From Ilumatobacter sp. (GTDB lineage: Bacteria; Actinomycetota; Acidimicrobiia; Acidimicrobiales; Ilumatobacteraceae), in contig JABJAB010000044.1 in assembly GCA_018666235.1 (NCBI GenBank), positions 124,001-188,000 on the forward strand: DNA of 64,000 nt, read 5' to 3'. This document shows, piece after piece, positions 16,288-24,427 of the stretch. The notes under the pieces are model-generated. The model worked only from the letters and a program-made list of their open reading frames with translations. It had not been told where the DNA came from and did no database searches. The translations under genes were made by a program, and so were the position numbers. Each line of letters starts with the position of its first letter. Positions within the stretch are counted from its first letter, which is position 1.

Positions 16288-17253
16288 TCATCCCAACTCG
16301 ACGTCGAGTTCCTCGGCCAGACCGTCGGCAATCAGCGACACCACACGACGGCCAGGCGCCCGGGAGAAAAGCTCAGGCACCGTGATGATCGGCAGGTCGG
16401 CATGGATCGCGTCTCGTTGCAGCTCCGTCTGCAGCCAGCGGAGGTGTTCTGCGCCGGTTCGACGGCGAGCGTCGGTCAGGCGAGCCGCTTCGAGCACCAT
16501 CGGCGCGCCCGGACCGATGGCCGCGGTCAGCGTCGGCAGGGCGGATTCGAGCTGTTCAACCACGACTTGCTCGCGCCGATCGAAGAGCATCGGCAACACC
16601 CGGTTCGCAATAACGGCGGAGGCATGGGCGCCGGTCTCGGCGGTGAGTCGCTGCAACAACTCGGCCGACTCGGTGACCGGCATCTCTTCGGGTGTGGTGA
16701 CCACGGCCACGCCCGTCCGCGCCGGATCATTAAGAATGTCAAGCATCCACTGCGTCTGATCGCGCACGAGGCCGACCTGCACCAGATCCGCTATCACCTT
16801 CGGCGCACCGATCTGACTCACGATGTGGCCACTCGCCTCAGCGTCGATCACAACCAGGTCATAGTGCCGCTCGCGCACTTCGAAACAGAGCTTCCCGACG
16901 CCGAGAATTTCCTTCACGCCGGGCGCGGCATCGGCCACGAAGTCGAACGTCGTGGCCAGCGGGCCGATACGGCCGATGAGCGGGATCTTCACGAAGAGCC
17001 GCAGATACTCCCGCAGCGCATCTTCGGTACTCATCGTCATCGCGTGCAGGTTGGGCGAGACCTCGGTGGGTTCGAACCCCAGGTCGTCTTCACCGAGTGC
17101 AGCAGCGAGGGCGCCTTTGGCATCCATTTCACAGACGAGCGTTCGACGTCCGCTGCGCGCCGCAACGTCGGCAAGCGCTGCAGCAATCGACGTCTTGCCG
17201 ACGCCGCCCTTGCCGGTGACCCAGAGCATGTCGAGGTCGAGGAGGGCGGTCAT
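16288..17253 (-). CDS. ArsA/Get3-family ATPase, first of pair
   Basis: 321 residues. P-loop GKGGVGKTS near residue 15, CEMDAKGALAAALG near 42 (DAKG replaces the DPA of the partner), and VIDAEASGHI near 137, where the usual DTxPxGH is altered to DAEASGH. It shares general architecture with the next gene but not close sequence, so the two probably form a heterodimer. ATG 17253 gives MTALLDLDMLWVTGKGG. A perfect 9-1-9 palindrome lies 13-31 bases upstream. No arsenic genes are nearby. Confidence 0.86.
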   Translation of the reverse strand: MTALLDLDMLWVTGKGGVGKTSIAAALADVAARSGRRTLVCEMDAKGALAAALGEDDLGFEPTEVSPNLHAMTMSTEDALREYLRLFVKIPLIGRIGPLATTFDFVADAAPGVKEILGVGKLCFEVRERHYDLVVIDAEASGHIVSQIGAPKVIADLVQVGLVRDQTQWMLDILNDPARTGVAVVTTPEEMPVTESAELLQRLTAETGAHASAVIANRVLPMLFDRREQVVVEQLESALPTLTAAIGPGAPMVLEAARLTDARRRTGAEHLRWLQTELQRDAIHADLPIITVPELFSRAPGRRVVSLIADGLAEELDVELG

Positions 17254-17265
17254 GTCGTTCAGCGT

Positions 17266-17284
17266 CGTGTCACCCGGTGACACG
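17266..17284. promoter_or_regulatory. Perfect 9-1-9 palindrome upstream of ArsA pair
   Basis: CGTGTCACC-C-GGTGACACG, 17266-17284, is 13 bases before the first ArsA-like ATG and behind the DUF3107 gene on the same strand. It could be an operator or a stem at the operon boundary. A weaker repeat, CGTGAC-N6-GTCACG, follows at 17292-17309. Confidence 0.42.
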
Positions 17285-17332
17285 AGACCAGCGTGACACG
17301 GCAGTCACGTCTGTACCCAGTCGAGCTGTGGC

Positions 17333-17566
17333 TCAGTCGCCGAAGCCAATCTTGCGCGTGCTCTCAGCGGAACCGAGCTCGACGTAGGCGATCTTGGCGG
17401 ACGGCACCGCGACATCGTTCCCGCGCTTGTCGGTGATCCACAGCGTGTCGGTGGCGCCCCCGAGGGCCGCCTCGATGCGCGCTTTCAGATCGTCGCGGTC
17501 TGCGTCGTCGGCGAGTTCAAGATTGATCTCGCGAGGGGCTTGGGTCACTCCGATGCGTACGTCCAC
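17333..17566 (-). CDS. DUF3107 family protein
   Basis: 77 residues starting from GTG 17566: VDVRIGVTQAPREINLEL, then an acidic helix and a strand-rich end closing with RKIGFG. This is the small actinobacterial DUF3107 family, of unknown function, often close to ArsA-like or helicase genes. The ORF is open far upstream, but homologues begin at this point and a start further up would overlap the divergent DJ-1 gene region. It is transcribed towards the ArsA pair with an 79-base gap. Confidence 0.86.
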   Translation of the reverse strand: MDVRIGVTQAPREINLELADDADRDDLKARIEAALGGATDTLWITDKRGNDVAVPSAKIAYVELGSAESTRKIGFGD

Positions 17567-17673
17567 GTGATCGAGGCTACCGCCGCGCTGCCGGGACAGA
17601 CTGGGCCGTCGGCGGCGGGAATGGTTGGCCGTGCCGTTGACGCCTGGGAGGGTGTCGAACATGCTGGAGGCCA

Positions 17674-18318
17674 GTGAGCATCCAAACCGTCATTCCACTC
17701 TTCCCGCAGTTCACTGCCCTCGACGGCATCGGCCCCTACGAGGTCCTCCAGCGCATCCCCGACATCGACGTCACTTTTATCGGGCATGAGCGCGGCGTCG
17801 TCCGTTCCGACAACGGCATGCTCGGCATTGAGGTCGACGGCACGTTCGAAGAATTTCCGACGCCGGACCTCATCGTCTTTCCGGGCGGTCGCGGCACACG
17901 GGCGCTCATGACGGACGACCGCGTGCTCGACTGGGTGCGCTCGGCGCATCAGTCAACCACCTTCACCACCTCGGTCTGTACCGGCTCACTGGTGCTCGCC
18001 GCGGCGGGACTGCTCGACGGATTGACTGCCACCACGCACTGGGGCGCGCTCGACGTGCTCTCCGCACATGGAGCGACGCCGACGGGCACGCGAGTGGTTG
18101 AGCACCTCGATCAGCGGCTCATCACCGCAGCAGGGGTCTCGAGCGGCATCGACATGGCGCTCCGGCTCGTCGAGATCATGTTCGACCGAGTGGCCGCCGA
18201 AGCCTCGCAGCTGATGATCGAGTACGACCCCCAGCCCCCGTTCGACGCCGGCTCGACTGCCAAGGCGAGCGAAGCCGTCGTCGCCCGCGTCATCGAATAC
18301 GCCCAACACCGCGCCTGA
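17674..18318 (+). CDS. DJ-1/PfpI family protein (isonitrile hydratase-like)
   Basis: 214 residues of the class I glutamine-amidotransferase-like superfamily. The N-terminus VIPLFPQFTALDGIGPYEVL is typical of isonitrile-hydratase/ThiJ members, DLIVFPGGRGTR holds the Gly-rich loop, and TSVCTGSLVLAAAGLL holds the nucleophile-elbow Cys, near residue 102; a following TTHWGALD is also conserved. There is no AraC domain attached. Likely a cytoplasmic hydratase or glyoxalase-like stress protein. GTG 17674 is the only suitable start. Which reaction it performs cannot be told. Confidence 0.82.
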   Translation: MSIQTVIPLFPQFTALDGIGPYEVLQRIPDIDVTFIGHERGVVRSDNGMLGIEVDGTFEEFPTPDLIVFPGGRGTRALMTDDRVLDWVRSAHQSTTFTTSVCTGSLVLAAAGLLDGLTATTHWGALDVLSAHGATPTGTRVVEHLDQRLITAAGVSSGIDMALRLVEIMFDRVAAEASQLMIEYDPQPPFDAGSTAKASEAVVARVIEYAQHRA

Positions 18319-18330
18319 CCCCACCACTGC

Positions 18331-18384
18331 CCGTTTGCGTACCCAGGGGGTGTCCCCGGCGACACGTCCTGGGTACGCAAACGG
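18331..18384. terminator. Long palindromic hairpin between convergent genes
   Basis: CCGTTTGCGTACCCAGG (18331-18347) pairs perfectly over 17 bp with 18368-18384; inside, GTGTC and GACAC (18350-18354 / 18361-18365) extend the structure. It lies between the stops of the DJ-1-like gene and the convergent regulator. The outer CCGTTTGCGT arm is shared with the hairpin at 42691. Confidence 0.6.
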
Positions 18385-18399
18385 AACTTGGTGGGTCGG

Positions 18400-19152
18400 T
18401 CAGACGGCGGTGGTGCAGAAGGTGTCGCCTGCGGCCAGCGAGGATTCGGTGGTGATCTCACCGAACTCACCGTCGGCGGCGTTGTAGAGCTCGCCGAGCA
18501 TGCCCCGCACCATGCCGCGATCGACCGCACAGATCACTGGGTGCTCGGCGGCGACGTCGCCGAACGGGCAGTGGTTGTTGATGATCTTCAATTGGTTGTT
18601 GCGGCCTTCGGCGTGGGCAGCAAAGCCGTGTGCGGACAATGCGTCAGCAACCGCTTGGATGGCTGACCGCAGCGAGCGCTGTCCAGCCTTCAGTGCATCA
18701 CCGGTCAGACCGGCAGCCATTGCTCGTCCGTACTCGGCACCCACTTCTTCAGCCATCTGCTCGGCTTCATCATGGGGGAGCTTGCTGAGCGTGCGCCCCA
18801 AGAGCGAGAGCAGCAGATCGTCGCTGCGTACCGGGAAGGCCGCGGTATCGAGCGCATCACCGACGGCCAGGTAGTGCTTCGACGGGCGACCTGCCGAGCG
18901 CTCGGCGTCGGGTCGAGCGCTCGCAACTTCGAGATATCCACCGGCCGCCAGTTTGTCGAGATGATGCCGGGCGACGTTGGAATGCACACCGATCTCAGCA
19001 GCCACCATCGAAGCCGTGACACCTGACGCATCGGCGTCGGCAGTCGCCTGCGAGTGCTCCCGTGCCATCAGGTAGATCGAGCGCCGTGTGGGGTCACCGA
19101 ATGCGTCGGTGATGGCCGACACGGTGGCGGTGAATGCGGTCCCGGAACTCAC
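18400..19152 (-). CDS. SufR-like iron-sulfur transcriptional regulator
   Basis: 250 residues. An N-terminal winged helix (about 12-75: DPTRRSIYLMAREH, then VTASMVAAEIGVHSNVARHHLDKL) is followed by a C-terminal domain with Cys195 and Cys208 in the CX12C arrangement seen in SufR repressors, plus Cys246 near the end. SufR proteins bind an iron-sulfur cluster and control cluster assembly genes. The gene is divergent from mrp, an iron-sulfur carrier, which fits. GTG 19152 is preferred: TAATAT sits 7 bases upstream, and a longer ORF would run through mrp. Suf operon genes are not in the window. A general ArsR/DeoR-like function is the alternative. Confidence 0.76.
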   Translation of the reverse strand: MSSGTAFTATVSAITDAFGDPTRRSIYLMAREHSQATADADASGVTASMVAAEIGVHSNVARHHLDKLAAGGYLEVASARPDAERSAGRPSKHYLAVGDALDTAAFPVRSDDLLLSLLGRTLSKLPHDEAEQMAEEVGAEYGRAMAAGLTGDALKAGQRSLRSAIQAVADALSAHGFAAHAEGRNNQLKIINNHCPFGDVAAEHPVICAVDRGMVRGMLGELYNAADGEFGEITTESSLAAGDTFCTTAV

Positions 19153-19159
19153 GGGAGCA

Positions 19160-19178
19160 ATATTACCTACGCCCGTAG
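19160..19178 (-). promoter_or_regulatory. Leaderless -10 box and small palindrome between sufR-like gene and mrp
   Basis: Minus-strand TAATAT (19165-19160) is 7 bases from the regulator GTG. Directly upstream, CTACG-CC-CGTAG (19167-19178) is a perfect 5-2-5 palindrome that could be an autoregulatory operator controlling both genes. Confidence 0.42.
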
Positions 19179-19213
19179 TGCAAATCCCGCAGGGCGTCGC
19201 CACACTGGGCTCC

Positions 19214-20368
19214 ATGAGCTCCCCCGTCGTCACGGAAGACCAGATCGTCGAGGCACTTCGCCCGGTCGAAGACCCCGAGTTGCACCGCTCGATCGTCGAT
19301 CTCGGCATGCTGCGCGGCGTGTCGATCATGGACAACGGCGTCGTCGGCGTGTTGATTGCCCTCACCGTCCCGGGGTGTCCGCTCAAGGACGAAATCACCC
19401 GCCGCGTCTCCGAAGCAGCCACACAACTCGACGGTGTCGAGTCGATCGATCTCGAGTTCACCGTGATGAGCGACGAAGATCGGGAGAACCTCCGCAAGAC
19501 GCTCCACGGCGATGCCGGCGCCACCGCTGGTCAGGGTCAAGCGCACGGGCACGCCGAAGGTCGTGTCGTCCCCTTTGCGAAGAACGATTCGAAGACCCGC
19601 CCGCTGCTCATTTCTTCGGGCAAGGGCGGCGTTGGCAAATCGACCGTCACCACCAACCTCGCCGTCGCACTGGCTGCGCAGGGCTATTCGGTGGGCATCA
19701 TCGACGCCGATATCTACGGTTACTCGATTCCTCGCATGCTTGGCACCGACCGCGAGCCCGTGGTCATCGACGAGATGCTCATCCCGCCGGAAATGTACGG
19801 CGTCCGCGCCATCTCGATCGGCTACTTCGTGCCGCAGGGCGAAGCGGTCATCTGGCGTGGCCCGATGCTGCACAAGGCGCTCGAGCAGTTCCTCACCGAC
19901 GTCTTCTGGGACGAACCTGACTTCCTCCTCATCGACATGCCGCCCGGCACCGGCGACATCGCGCTGTCGCTGTCGCAGTACCTGCCGCGTGGCGAAGTCT
20001 TCGTCGTCACCACGCCGCAGCCGGCTGCGCAAAAGGTCGCCGCGATGTCCGCGGCCATGGCTGAGAAGGTCAATCTGCCCGTGCGCGGCGTCATCGAGAA
20101 CATGTCATGGTTCACCGGCGACGACGGCAAGAAGTACGAAATCTTCGGGTCCGGTGGCGGACAGGCGCTCGCCGACGACGTGGGCGTGCCGCTCATTGGG
20201 CAGCTCCCGCTCGTTCCCGAACTGCGCGAAGGCGGCGACGATGGCAAGCCCATCACCGCGGTCGACCCTGAGTCCGAGTCAGCCAAAATCTTCCACGAGA
20301 TGGCTCGCCAGATCGCCGTCGACATGAAGCCGAAGAAGATCTACTCCCCCGAGTTGAAAATTCTCTAG
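19214..20368 (+). CDS. mrp: Mrp/ApbC-family iron-sulfur carrier ATPase with N-terminal MIP18 domain
   Basis: 384 residues. Residues 1-85 are a MIP18/DUF59 domain (VEDPELHRSIVDLGML; VPGCPLKDEI), then a His/Gly-rich linker (GQAHGHAEG) and the P-loop ATPase: SSGKGGVGKSTVTTNLA, DADIYGYSIPRMLG, DMPPGTGDIALSL. The usual CxxC after NMS is missing: the segment reads NMSWFTGDDGKKYEIFG, so cluster bridging by those cysteines is impossible; I believe this is common in actinobacterial Mrp. It should still deliver or help build Fe-S clusters in the cytosol. ATG 19214 fits; longer reading frames run into the regulator promoter. Confidence 0.9.
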   Translation: MSSPVVTEDQIVEALRPVEDPELHRSIVDLGMLRGVSIMDNGVVGVLIALTVPGCPLKDEITRRVSEAATQLDGVESIDLEFTVMSDEDRENLRKTLHGDAGATAGQGQAHGHAEGRVVPFAKNDSKTRPLLISSGKGGVGKSTVTTNLAVALAAQGYSVGIIDADIYGYSIPRMLGTDREPVVIDEMLIPPEMYGVRAISIGYFVPQGEAVIWRGPMLHKALEQFLTDVFWDEPDFLLIDMPPGTGDIALSLSQYLPRGEVFVVTTPQPAAQKVAAMSAAMAEKVNLPVRGVIENMSWFTGDDGKKYEIFGSGGGQALADDVGVPLIGQLPLVPELREGGDDGKPITAVDPESESAKIFHEMARQIAVDMKPKKIYSPELKIL

Positions 20369-20382
20369 TCCGGTTCCCCGTC

Positions 20383-20721
20383 ATGGAGGTCGTGGCCAAG
20401 TACCGGTTTGAGCGCATGGTCGCGGCCGCCCTTGATGACCTCCCGGACGAACTCCAGCACGTGCTCGACAACGTCGTCGTGCAAATCCATGACCGCAACC
20501 CGGTCGAGCCGACGATTCTTGGGCTCTACGAGGGCGTCCCCCACACGGAGCGCACCGGCCACGAAGGACCGGACGTCGTGTCGATCTATCGACTTCCACT
20601 GTGTGCGATGTGTGAAGACATCGACGATCTCGCCGACGAGGTGTACGTCACCGTGATCCACGAGGTGGCCCACGCCGCGGGCATCGACGACGACCGACTC
20701 CACGAACTCGGCTGGGGCTGA
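20383..20721 (+). CDS. Minigluzincin-type metallopeptidase family protein
   Basis: 112 residues of the small zinicin-like family (formerly DUF1025). VIHEVAHAAGIDDDRLHELG holds the HExxHxxGxxD zinc signature near residue 93, and an upstream segment IYRLPLCAMCEDIDDLADEV forms the first helix. These proteins are about 110-140 residues long and lie in the cytoplasm; physiological targets are unknown. It starts 14 bases after the mrp stop, so the two genes are probably co-transcribed. ATG 20383 is the natural start. Confidence 0.87.
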   Translation: MEVVAKYRFERMVAAALDDLPDELQHVLDNVVVQIHDRNPVEPTILGLYEGVPHTERTGHEGPDVVSIYRLPLCAMCEDIDDLADEVYVTVIHEVAHAAGIDDDRLHELGWG

Positions 20722-20753
20722 CACACCATCGGTCCGACTCTCCAGCTGCGAAG

Positions 20754-22502
20754 ATGAACGCTGTGAGCAGCAGCGGATCGAGCCTCGGTGATCTCGCCAC
20801 CGGCGCGATCGTCAGCGTGGCAATCGGCGATCACGCCGTTGCGTTCGCATCCGAGGGGCAGCCCGTCGTGCTGATCGACATTGGCGACGCACCTGATGTC
20901 TTCGCCGCAACAGAGGCAGCCGTCTCACCCCGCTGGACTTGGTGGTCGAATCGCACTGCGCTGAACATCATCGAGTGGGGTGTGCGGCCAGCAAAGTGTT
21001 GGGATCTCTCGGCAGCACACCGGCTGCTCTTTGGCGGTTGGCGTTGCGGACCCGACCAGATCTGGGCGCGCCTCCACGACCTCGACGTGGCCAGCATTCC
21101 CCACCGCATGCCGGTCAACTTGTTCAACCAGGCGCTCGATGCCGGAGACCTTGACGAGCCCATCGGGCCAGACGGCCATCTTCGGCCCGAATGGGTCGAC
21201 GGTGACTGGTCGAAGTCTTCAGCCCAGGTGGCCTCGTGGGCCGAGACGGCGCTCGCGATGCAGCAATTGCAGTCGCGATACATCGTTGATCTCGGCCACG
21301 GTCCTCAGCTGCGGGCCACGGTGCTGTCGGAATCCGCGGCCGAGCTGCTCTGTGCCGAACTCGAAATCGACGGTCTGCCCGTTGACCTTGCCATCGCCGA
21401 GTCAATCATCGCCGGGTTCGTCGGTCCCCGCCCCCGCAATGCGGCCGAAGCCGCCGCTGAGTTGCAACGTCGAGATCACGACGTGCTGCAGCATCTTGCG
21501 CCCGGTATCACATTCGATCTGCGCAGCCCCGATCAAGTCAAGTCGCTGCTGCGCCGCGTCGGCATCGAGGTCCCCGACACGCGGGCGTGGCGACTCGAGG
21601 CGCTCCGCGACGCTCACCCGATCGTGGAACCGCTCCTCGCGTGGCGTCGCGCTGAACGCGTCCTCACTACATTCGGATTCGCCTGGCTCGACGAACACGT
21701 CGGCCCAGACGGCCGGCTGCGTGGATCGTGGTCGGGATCCGACGGAGCTGCCGGCCGCATGACCGCGAGCGCTGGACTGCACAATATGCCTGCCGAGCTC
21801 CGACCGGCTGTGGCCGCCGAGTCGGGTCACGCGTTTGTCCGCGCCGATCTCGGCCAGATCGAGCCGCGTATCCTCGCCGCCGTATCCGGCGACCCCAAGC
21901 TTGCCGCCGCGACCCAGGCGGACGACATGTACGCGCCAGTCGCCGAACAGCTGCGGGTCGAACGCGAGATCGCAAAGGTGGCCGTGCTCGGCGCGATGTA
22001 CGGACAGACGACCGGCAAAGGCGCTGAGGCGCTCCGTGGGCTCGAACGCGAGTACCCGGTGGCGATGGGATACCTCGCGGATGCAGACCGCGCCGCACAG
22101 GGCAGCAACGATCTGCGGACCTACGGCGGCCGCCTCGTGCCGATGAGCACCACCAACACCAACGAGGTCAGCGATCGCGACGCCCGGTCGCGCGCCGCGG
22201 CACGCGGTCGGTTCGGTCGCAATGCGATGGTCCAAGGTGCTGCCGCCGAATTCTTCAAGACTTGGGCAGTGCTGATGCGGGCGCGATCCAATGGCCTCAA
22301 CGCGCGCATCGTCTTGTGCCTCCACGACGAGTTGCTGATTCACGTCCCTGCAGACCGTGCTGAAGAAGCAGCCGCGTTGCTCGACCGCTGTCTGCAGGAA
22401 GCTGCGCACCGCTGGGCACCCGTGCGTTCAGGCGGAGTGCAACCGGTCCGGTTCGTGAGCGATACGAGCGTGATTCACGCATGGTCTGAAGCGAAAGGCT
22501 GA
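20754..22502 (+). CDS. DNA polymerase I-like family A polymerase, degenerate exonuclease domain
   Basis: 582 residues, about the size of a Klenow fragment. Polymerase motif A appears as RADLGQIEPRILA (canonical DYSQIELR), motif B as KVAVLGAMYGQTTGKG (canonical RRxxKxxxFGxxYG), and motif C as LHDELLI with the catalytic Asp-Glu. The N-terminal 190 residues align with a 3'-5' exonuclease region but show no DxE motif, so proofreading is probably absent. NAEVAAELQRRD-type helices and RMTASAGLHNMP (primer grip region) are recognisable. It is a known actinobacterial accessory polymerase type, separate from PolA; the role may be repair or lesion bypass. ATG 20754. Confidence 0.86.
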   Translation: MNAVSSSGSSLGDLATGAIVSVAIGDHAVAFASEGQPVVLIDIGDAPDVFAATEAAVSPRWTWWSNRTALNIIEWGVRPAKCWDLSAAHRLLFGGWRCGPDQIWARLHDLDVASIPHRMPVNLFNQALDAGDLDEPIGPDGHLRPEWVDGDWSKSSAQVASWAETALAMQQLQSRYIVDLGHGPQLRATVLSESAAELLCAELEIDGLPVDLAIAESIIAGFVGPRPRNAAEAAAELQRRDHDVLQHLAPGITFDLRSPDQVKSLLRRVGIEVPDTRAWRLEALRDAHPIVEPLLAWRRAERVLTTFGFAWLDEHVGPDGRLRGSWSGSDGAAGRMTASAGLHNMPAELRPAVAAESGHAFVRADLGQIEPRILAAVSGDPKLAAATQADDMYAPVAEQLRVEREIAKVAVLGAMYGQTTGKGAEALRGLEREYPVAMGYLADADRAAQGSNDLRTYGGRLVPMSTTNTNEVSDRDARSRAAARGRFGRNAMVQGAAAEFFKTWAVLMRARSNGLNARIVLCLHDELLIHVPADRAEEAAALLDRCLQEAAHRWAPVRSGGVQPVRFVSDTSVIHAWSEAKG

Positions 22503-22576
22503 TCGAGAGAACGCAGCAAATGTCTTCGCCGCTGACTTTGGGACCAACGGCAGCAGACAACGCCAGGCGACCGGGA

Positions 22577-22582
22577 TAGCTT
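22577..22582 (+). promoter_or_regulatory. -10 box, leaderless start
   Basis: TAGCTT ends 7 bases before the GTG at 22590. No good -35 box is visible. Confidence 0.32.
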
Positions 22583-22589
22583 GGCCCGA

Positions 22590-23420
22590 GTGAGCGACGT
22601 TCCTCCCCCGCCTCCGGATCAAACCCCTCCCCCGCCCCCACCTCCCCCGTCGGGTCAGCTGGTTCCGCCGCCGCCTCCGGGCAACATGGCGCCGCCGCCC
22701 GGCTATGTGGCGTACGGGAGCGCACCGACGCCGACGCAGAAGGTCAGCCGGGTCAAGGGCCTGTCCACCGCCATCACCATCGTGGTTGCCATCGCTGGCA
22801 TCGGCGGCCTCCTCAACGGAATCCTCCAGTCAGGCCTTCGATCGGATGCTGAAGACCTGCTTGCAGGTCGCATCTCCGAGAGTGCCTTCAACGACCAGCT
22901 CGTGTCATCATCGGCTTTTTCTGCGCTCTCCGGCGTCGCCACCCTCGCCTCGATGGTGCTCGTGATGATCTGGATGTACCGCATCTCGGCGAACCTGCGG
23001 GCGTTTGGCATGACGACGACGTGGCATCCGCTCTTCGCCATCTTCGGCTGGTTCTTGCCCCCGGTGGTGCTCTACGTCATCCCGTTCCTGATGCTGCGCG
23101 AACAGTGGACCAAGTCAAACCCAGGAGCTGTGGCTGGCCAGCCCGGCAGCCAGGTCGACGCCAAGTCCAACAACCCGGTGCTCTGGGTGTGGTGGCTGGC
23201 ATTCGGCATCTGGCCACTGCTTGCGCTCTTCTTGTCTGCGGGCAGCCTCACGGGCAGCTTCGGCGACACCGGCGCTGAGGCGGTTGCCGAGAATCTTCTC
23301 GACACGAACCAGACCGTCACGATCATTGGCTCCGTCATCGGCCTGATCGCAGCGATCGCCTGGATCCTCTTCGTGCGACAACTCACCGCACGGCATCGAT
23401 CGCTCACCAGCGAGAGCTAA
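22590..23420 (+). CDS. Proline-rich DUF4328-like membrane protein
   Basis: 276 residues. The first 45 residues are nearly all Pro with Gly, a flexible cytoplasmic or cell-wall-side tail. Membrane segments follow at about 58-80, 110-130, 148-168, 195-218 and 240-262, with WMYRISANLRAFG and WHPLFAIFGWFLPP matching the DUF4328 type. Function unknown; Pro-rich tails of this kind occur in actinobacterial envelope proteins. Start GTG 22590 is supported by a TAGCTT box 7 bases upstream, with TTG 22581 as alternative. A protein with a similar Pro-rich start is encoded at 23953 on the other strand. Confidence 0.76.
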   Translation: MSDVPPPPPDQTPPPPPPPPSGQLVPPPPPGNMAPPPGYVAYGSAPTPTQKVSRVKGLSTAITIVVAIAGIGGLLNGILQSGLRSDAEDLLAGRISESAFNDQLVSSSAFSALSGVATLASMVLVMIWMYRISANLRAFGMTTTWHPLFAIFGWFLPPVVLYVIPFLMLREQWTKSNPGAVAGQPGSQVDAKSNNPVLWVWWLAFGIWPLLALFLSAGSLTGSFGDTGAEAVAENLLDTNQTVTIIGSVIGLIAAIAWILFVRQLTARHRSLTSES

Positions 23421-23432
23421 CAGGTTGATCCT

Positions 23433-23927
23433 GTGGAGCGTGCCGCGGTCATCTATTTCGTGCGCCATGCAAAAGCCGGCGAACGTCGCTTGTGGGAAGG
23501 CGACGATGTCGACCGGCCCCTCAGCAAGACTGGGTGGAAACAGTCGACCGCTGTCGCTCGGCGACTCGCCAAGAAGGACGTCGCTGCGCTCTACGCAAGC
23601 CCGTACATCCGCTGCATGCAGACGCTTGAGCCCCTCGGCGATCTCACCGGGCTCAAGGTGCAGGCCGATAGACGACTCTTTGAGGGCGAACCGTTCGAGC
23701 CGGTCCTTGATCTCTTGAACGAGGTCGAAGACGGCGCTGTTCTCTGCAGCCACGGCGACATCATTCCAGCGGTGATCACGGCATTGGTTCGCCGCGGCAT
23801 GGAAGTGGAAACCCCGCCCGACTGGTCCAAGGCCAGCGTCTGGGTGCTTCGCCGCAAAGGCAGCCGTATCACCAAGGGCAAGGTCTGGCCGGCGCCCAAG
23901 TTGGCGGCCAAGTCAACGAAGAAGTAG
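23433..23927 (+). CDS. SixA-like phosphohistidine phosphatase
   Basis: 164 residues of the histidine phosphatase superfamily, small SixA branch: IYFVRHAKAGER holds the catalytic RHG-like motif (here RHA), DRPLSKTGWKQ is typical of SixA, ASPYIRCMQTLEPL follows, and CSHGDI supplies the second His. The tail is Lys-rich. SixA-like proteins remove phosphate from phosphohistidine on signalling or PTS proteins; no partner is nearby. GTG 23433 lies 12 bases after the DUF4328-like stop, so one operon is likely. Confidence 0.82.
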   Translation: MERAAVIYFVRHAKAGERRLWEGDDVDRPLSKTGWKQSTAVARRLAKKDVAALYASPYIRCMQTLEPLGDLTGLKVQADRRLFEGEPFEPVLDLLNEVEDGAVLCSHGDIIPAVITALVRRGMEVETPPDWSKASVWVLRRKGSRITKGKVWPAPKLAAKSTKK

Positions 23928-23952
23928 CGCCCAGGCCAACCGGTGATTCAGT

Positions 23953-24354
23953 TCAGCTGACGAGGCTGAGCACGTAGCTGTTGAAGTCGTAGCTGAAGTC
24001 GCTGTCGCCCCCGACAAGAATCAGCAACACCAATGCGCCTCCAACGAGGCCGCAGACGAGTCCGGCGATTGCCAGACCCTTGCCGGTGTACGTCGGATCA
24101 TCGTTGCACTGCTTGATCGCAATGGACCCGAAGATGATCGCCAAGATCCACGGGATGAACAGCACACAGAGGATGATTCCGACGATGCCGAGGACCAGCG
24201 ACGCGACGGCGAGACCGTTGGTCCGCTGACCGCCGCCGGGTGAATCTTGGCCGATTGGCACGTAGCCAGGCGGCGGAGCGAGGGGACCGCCCGGGCCCTG
24301 CGGCGGATACCTAGGCGGCTGACCGCCCGGAGGCGGCGGCGGGTTCATGGCCAT
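23953..24354 (-). CDS. Proline-rich DUF4190-like membrane protein
   Basis: 133 residues. A Pro/Gly-rich N-terminus of about 45 residues (MAMNPPPPPGGQPPRYPP) precedes two membrane segments (about 49-75 and 92-118), with GLAVASLVLGIVGIILC and an intervening AIKQCNDDPTYTGKGLAIAG, the DUF4190 pattern. The C-terminal 15 residues are outside the membrane. It is the last gene before the ccm block on the same strand, 73 bases after ccmI, and may be separate from it. Function unknown. Confidence 0.72.
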   Translation of the reverse strand: MAMNPPPPPGGQPPRYPPQGPGGPLAPPPGYVPIGQDSPGGGQRTNGLAVASLVLGIVGIILCVLFIPWILAIIFGSIAIKQCNDDPTYTGKGLAIAGLVCGLVGGALVLLILVGGDSDFSYDFNSYVLSLVS

Positions 24355-24427
24355 TGAGCCAGAGTAGCGACGCTGAGAGGCAGCCACCGGTGACGTTCGA
24401 CCCCGGTGTGATGCGGTTTCGAAGCGA

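Noticed and set aside
16278..16331. Longer N-terminus for the second ArsA-like ATPase
   Set aside because: It would overlap the end of the first ArsA gene; MSDLDNLLASRE at 16277 matches where the family begins.
21402..22409. Minus-strand ORF of 335 codons opposite the polymerase-like gene
   Set aside because: Antisense to recognised polymerase motifs; no recognisable protein features.
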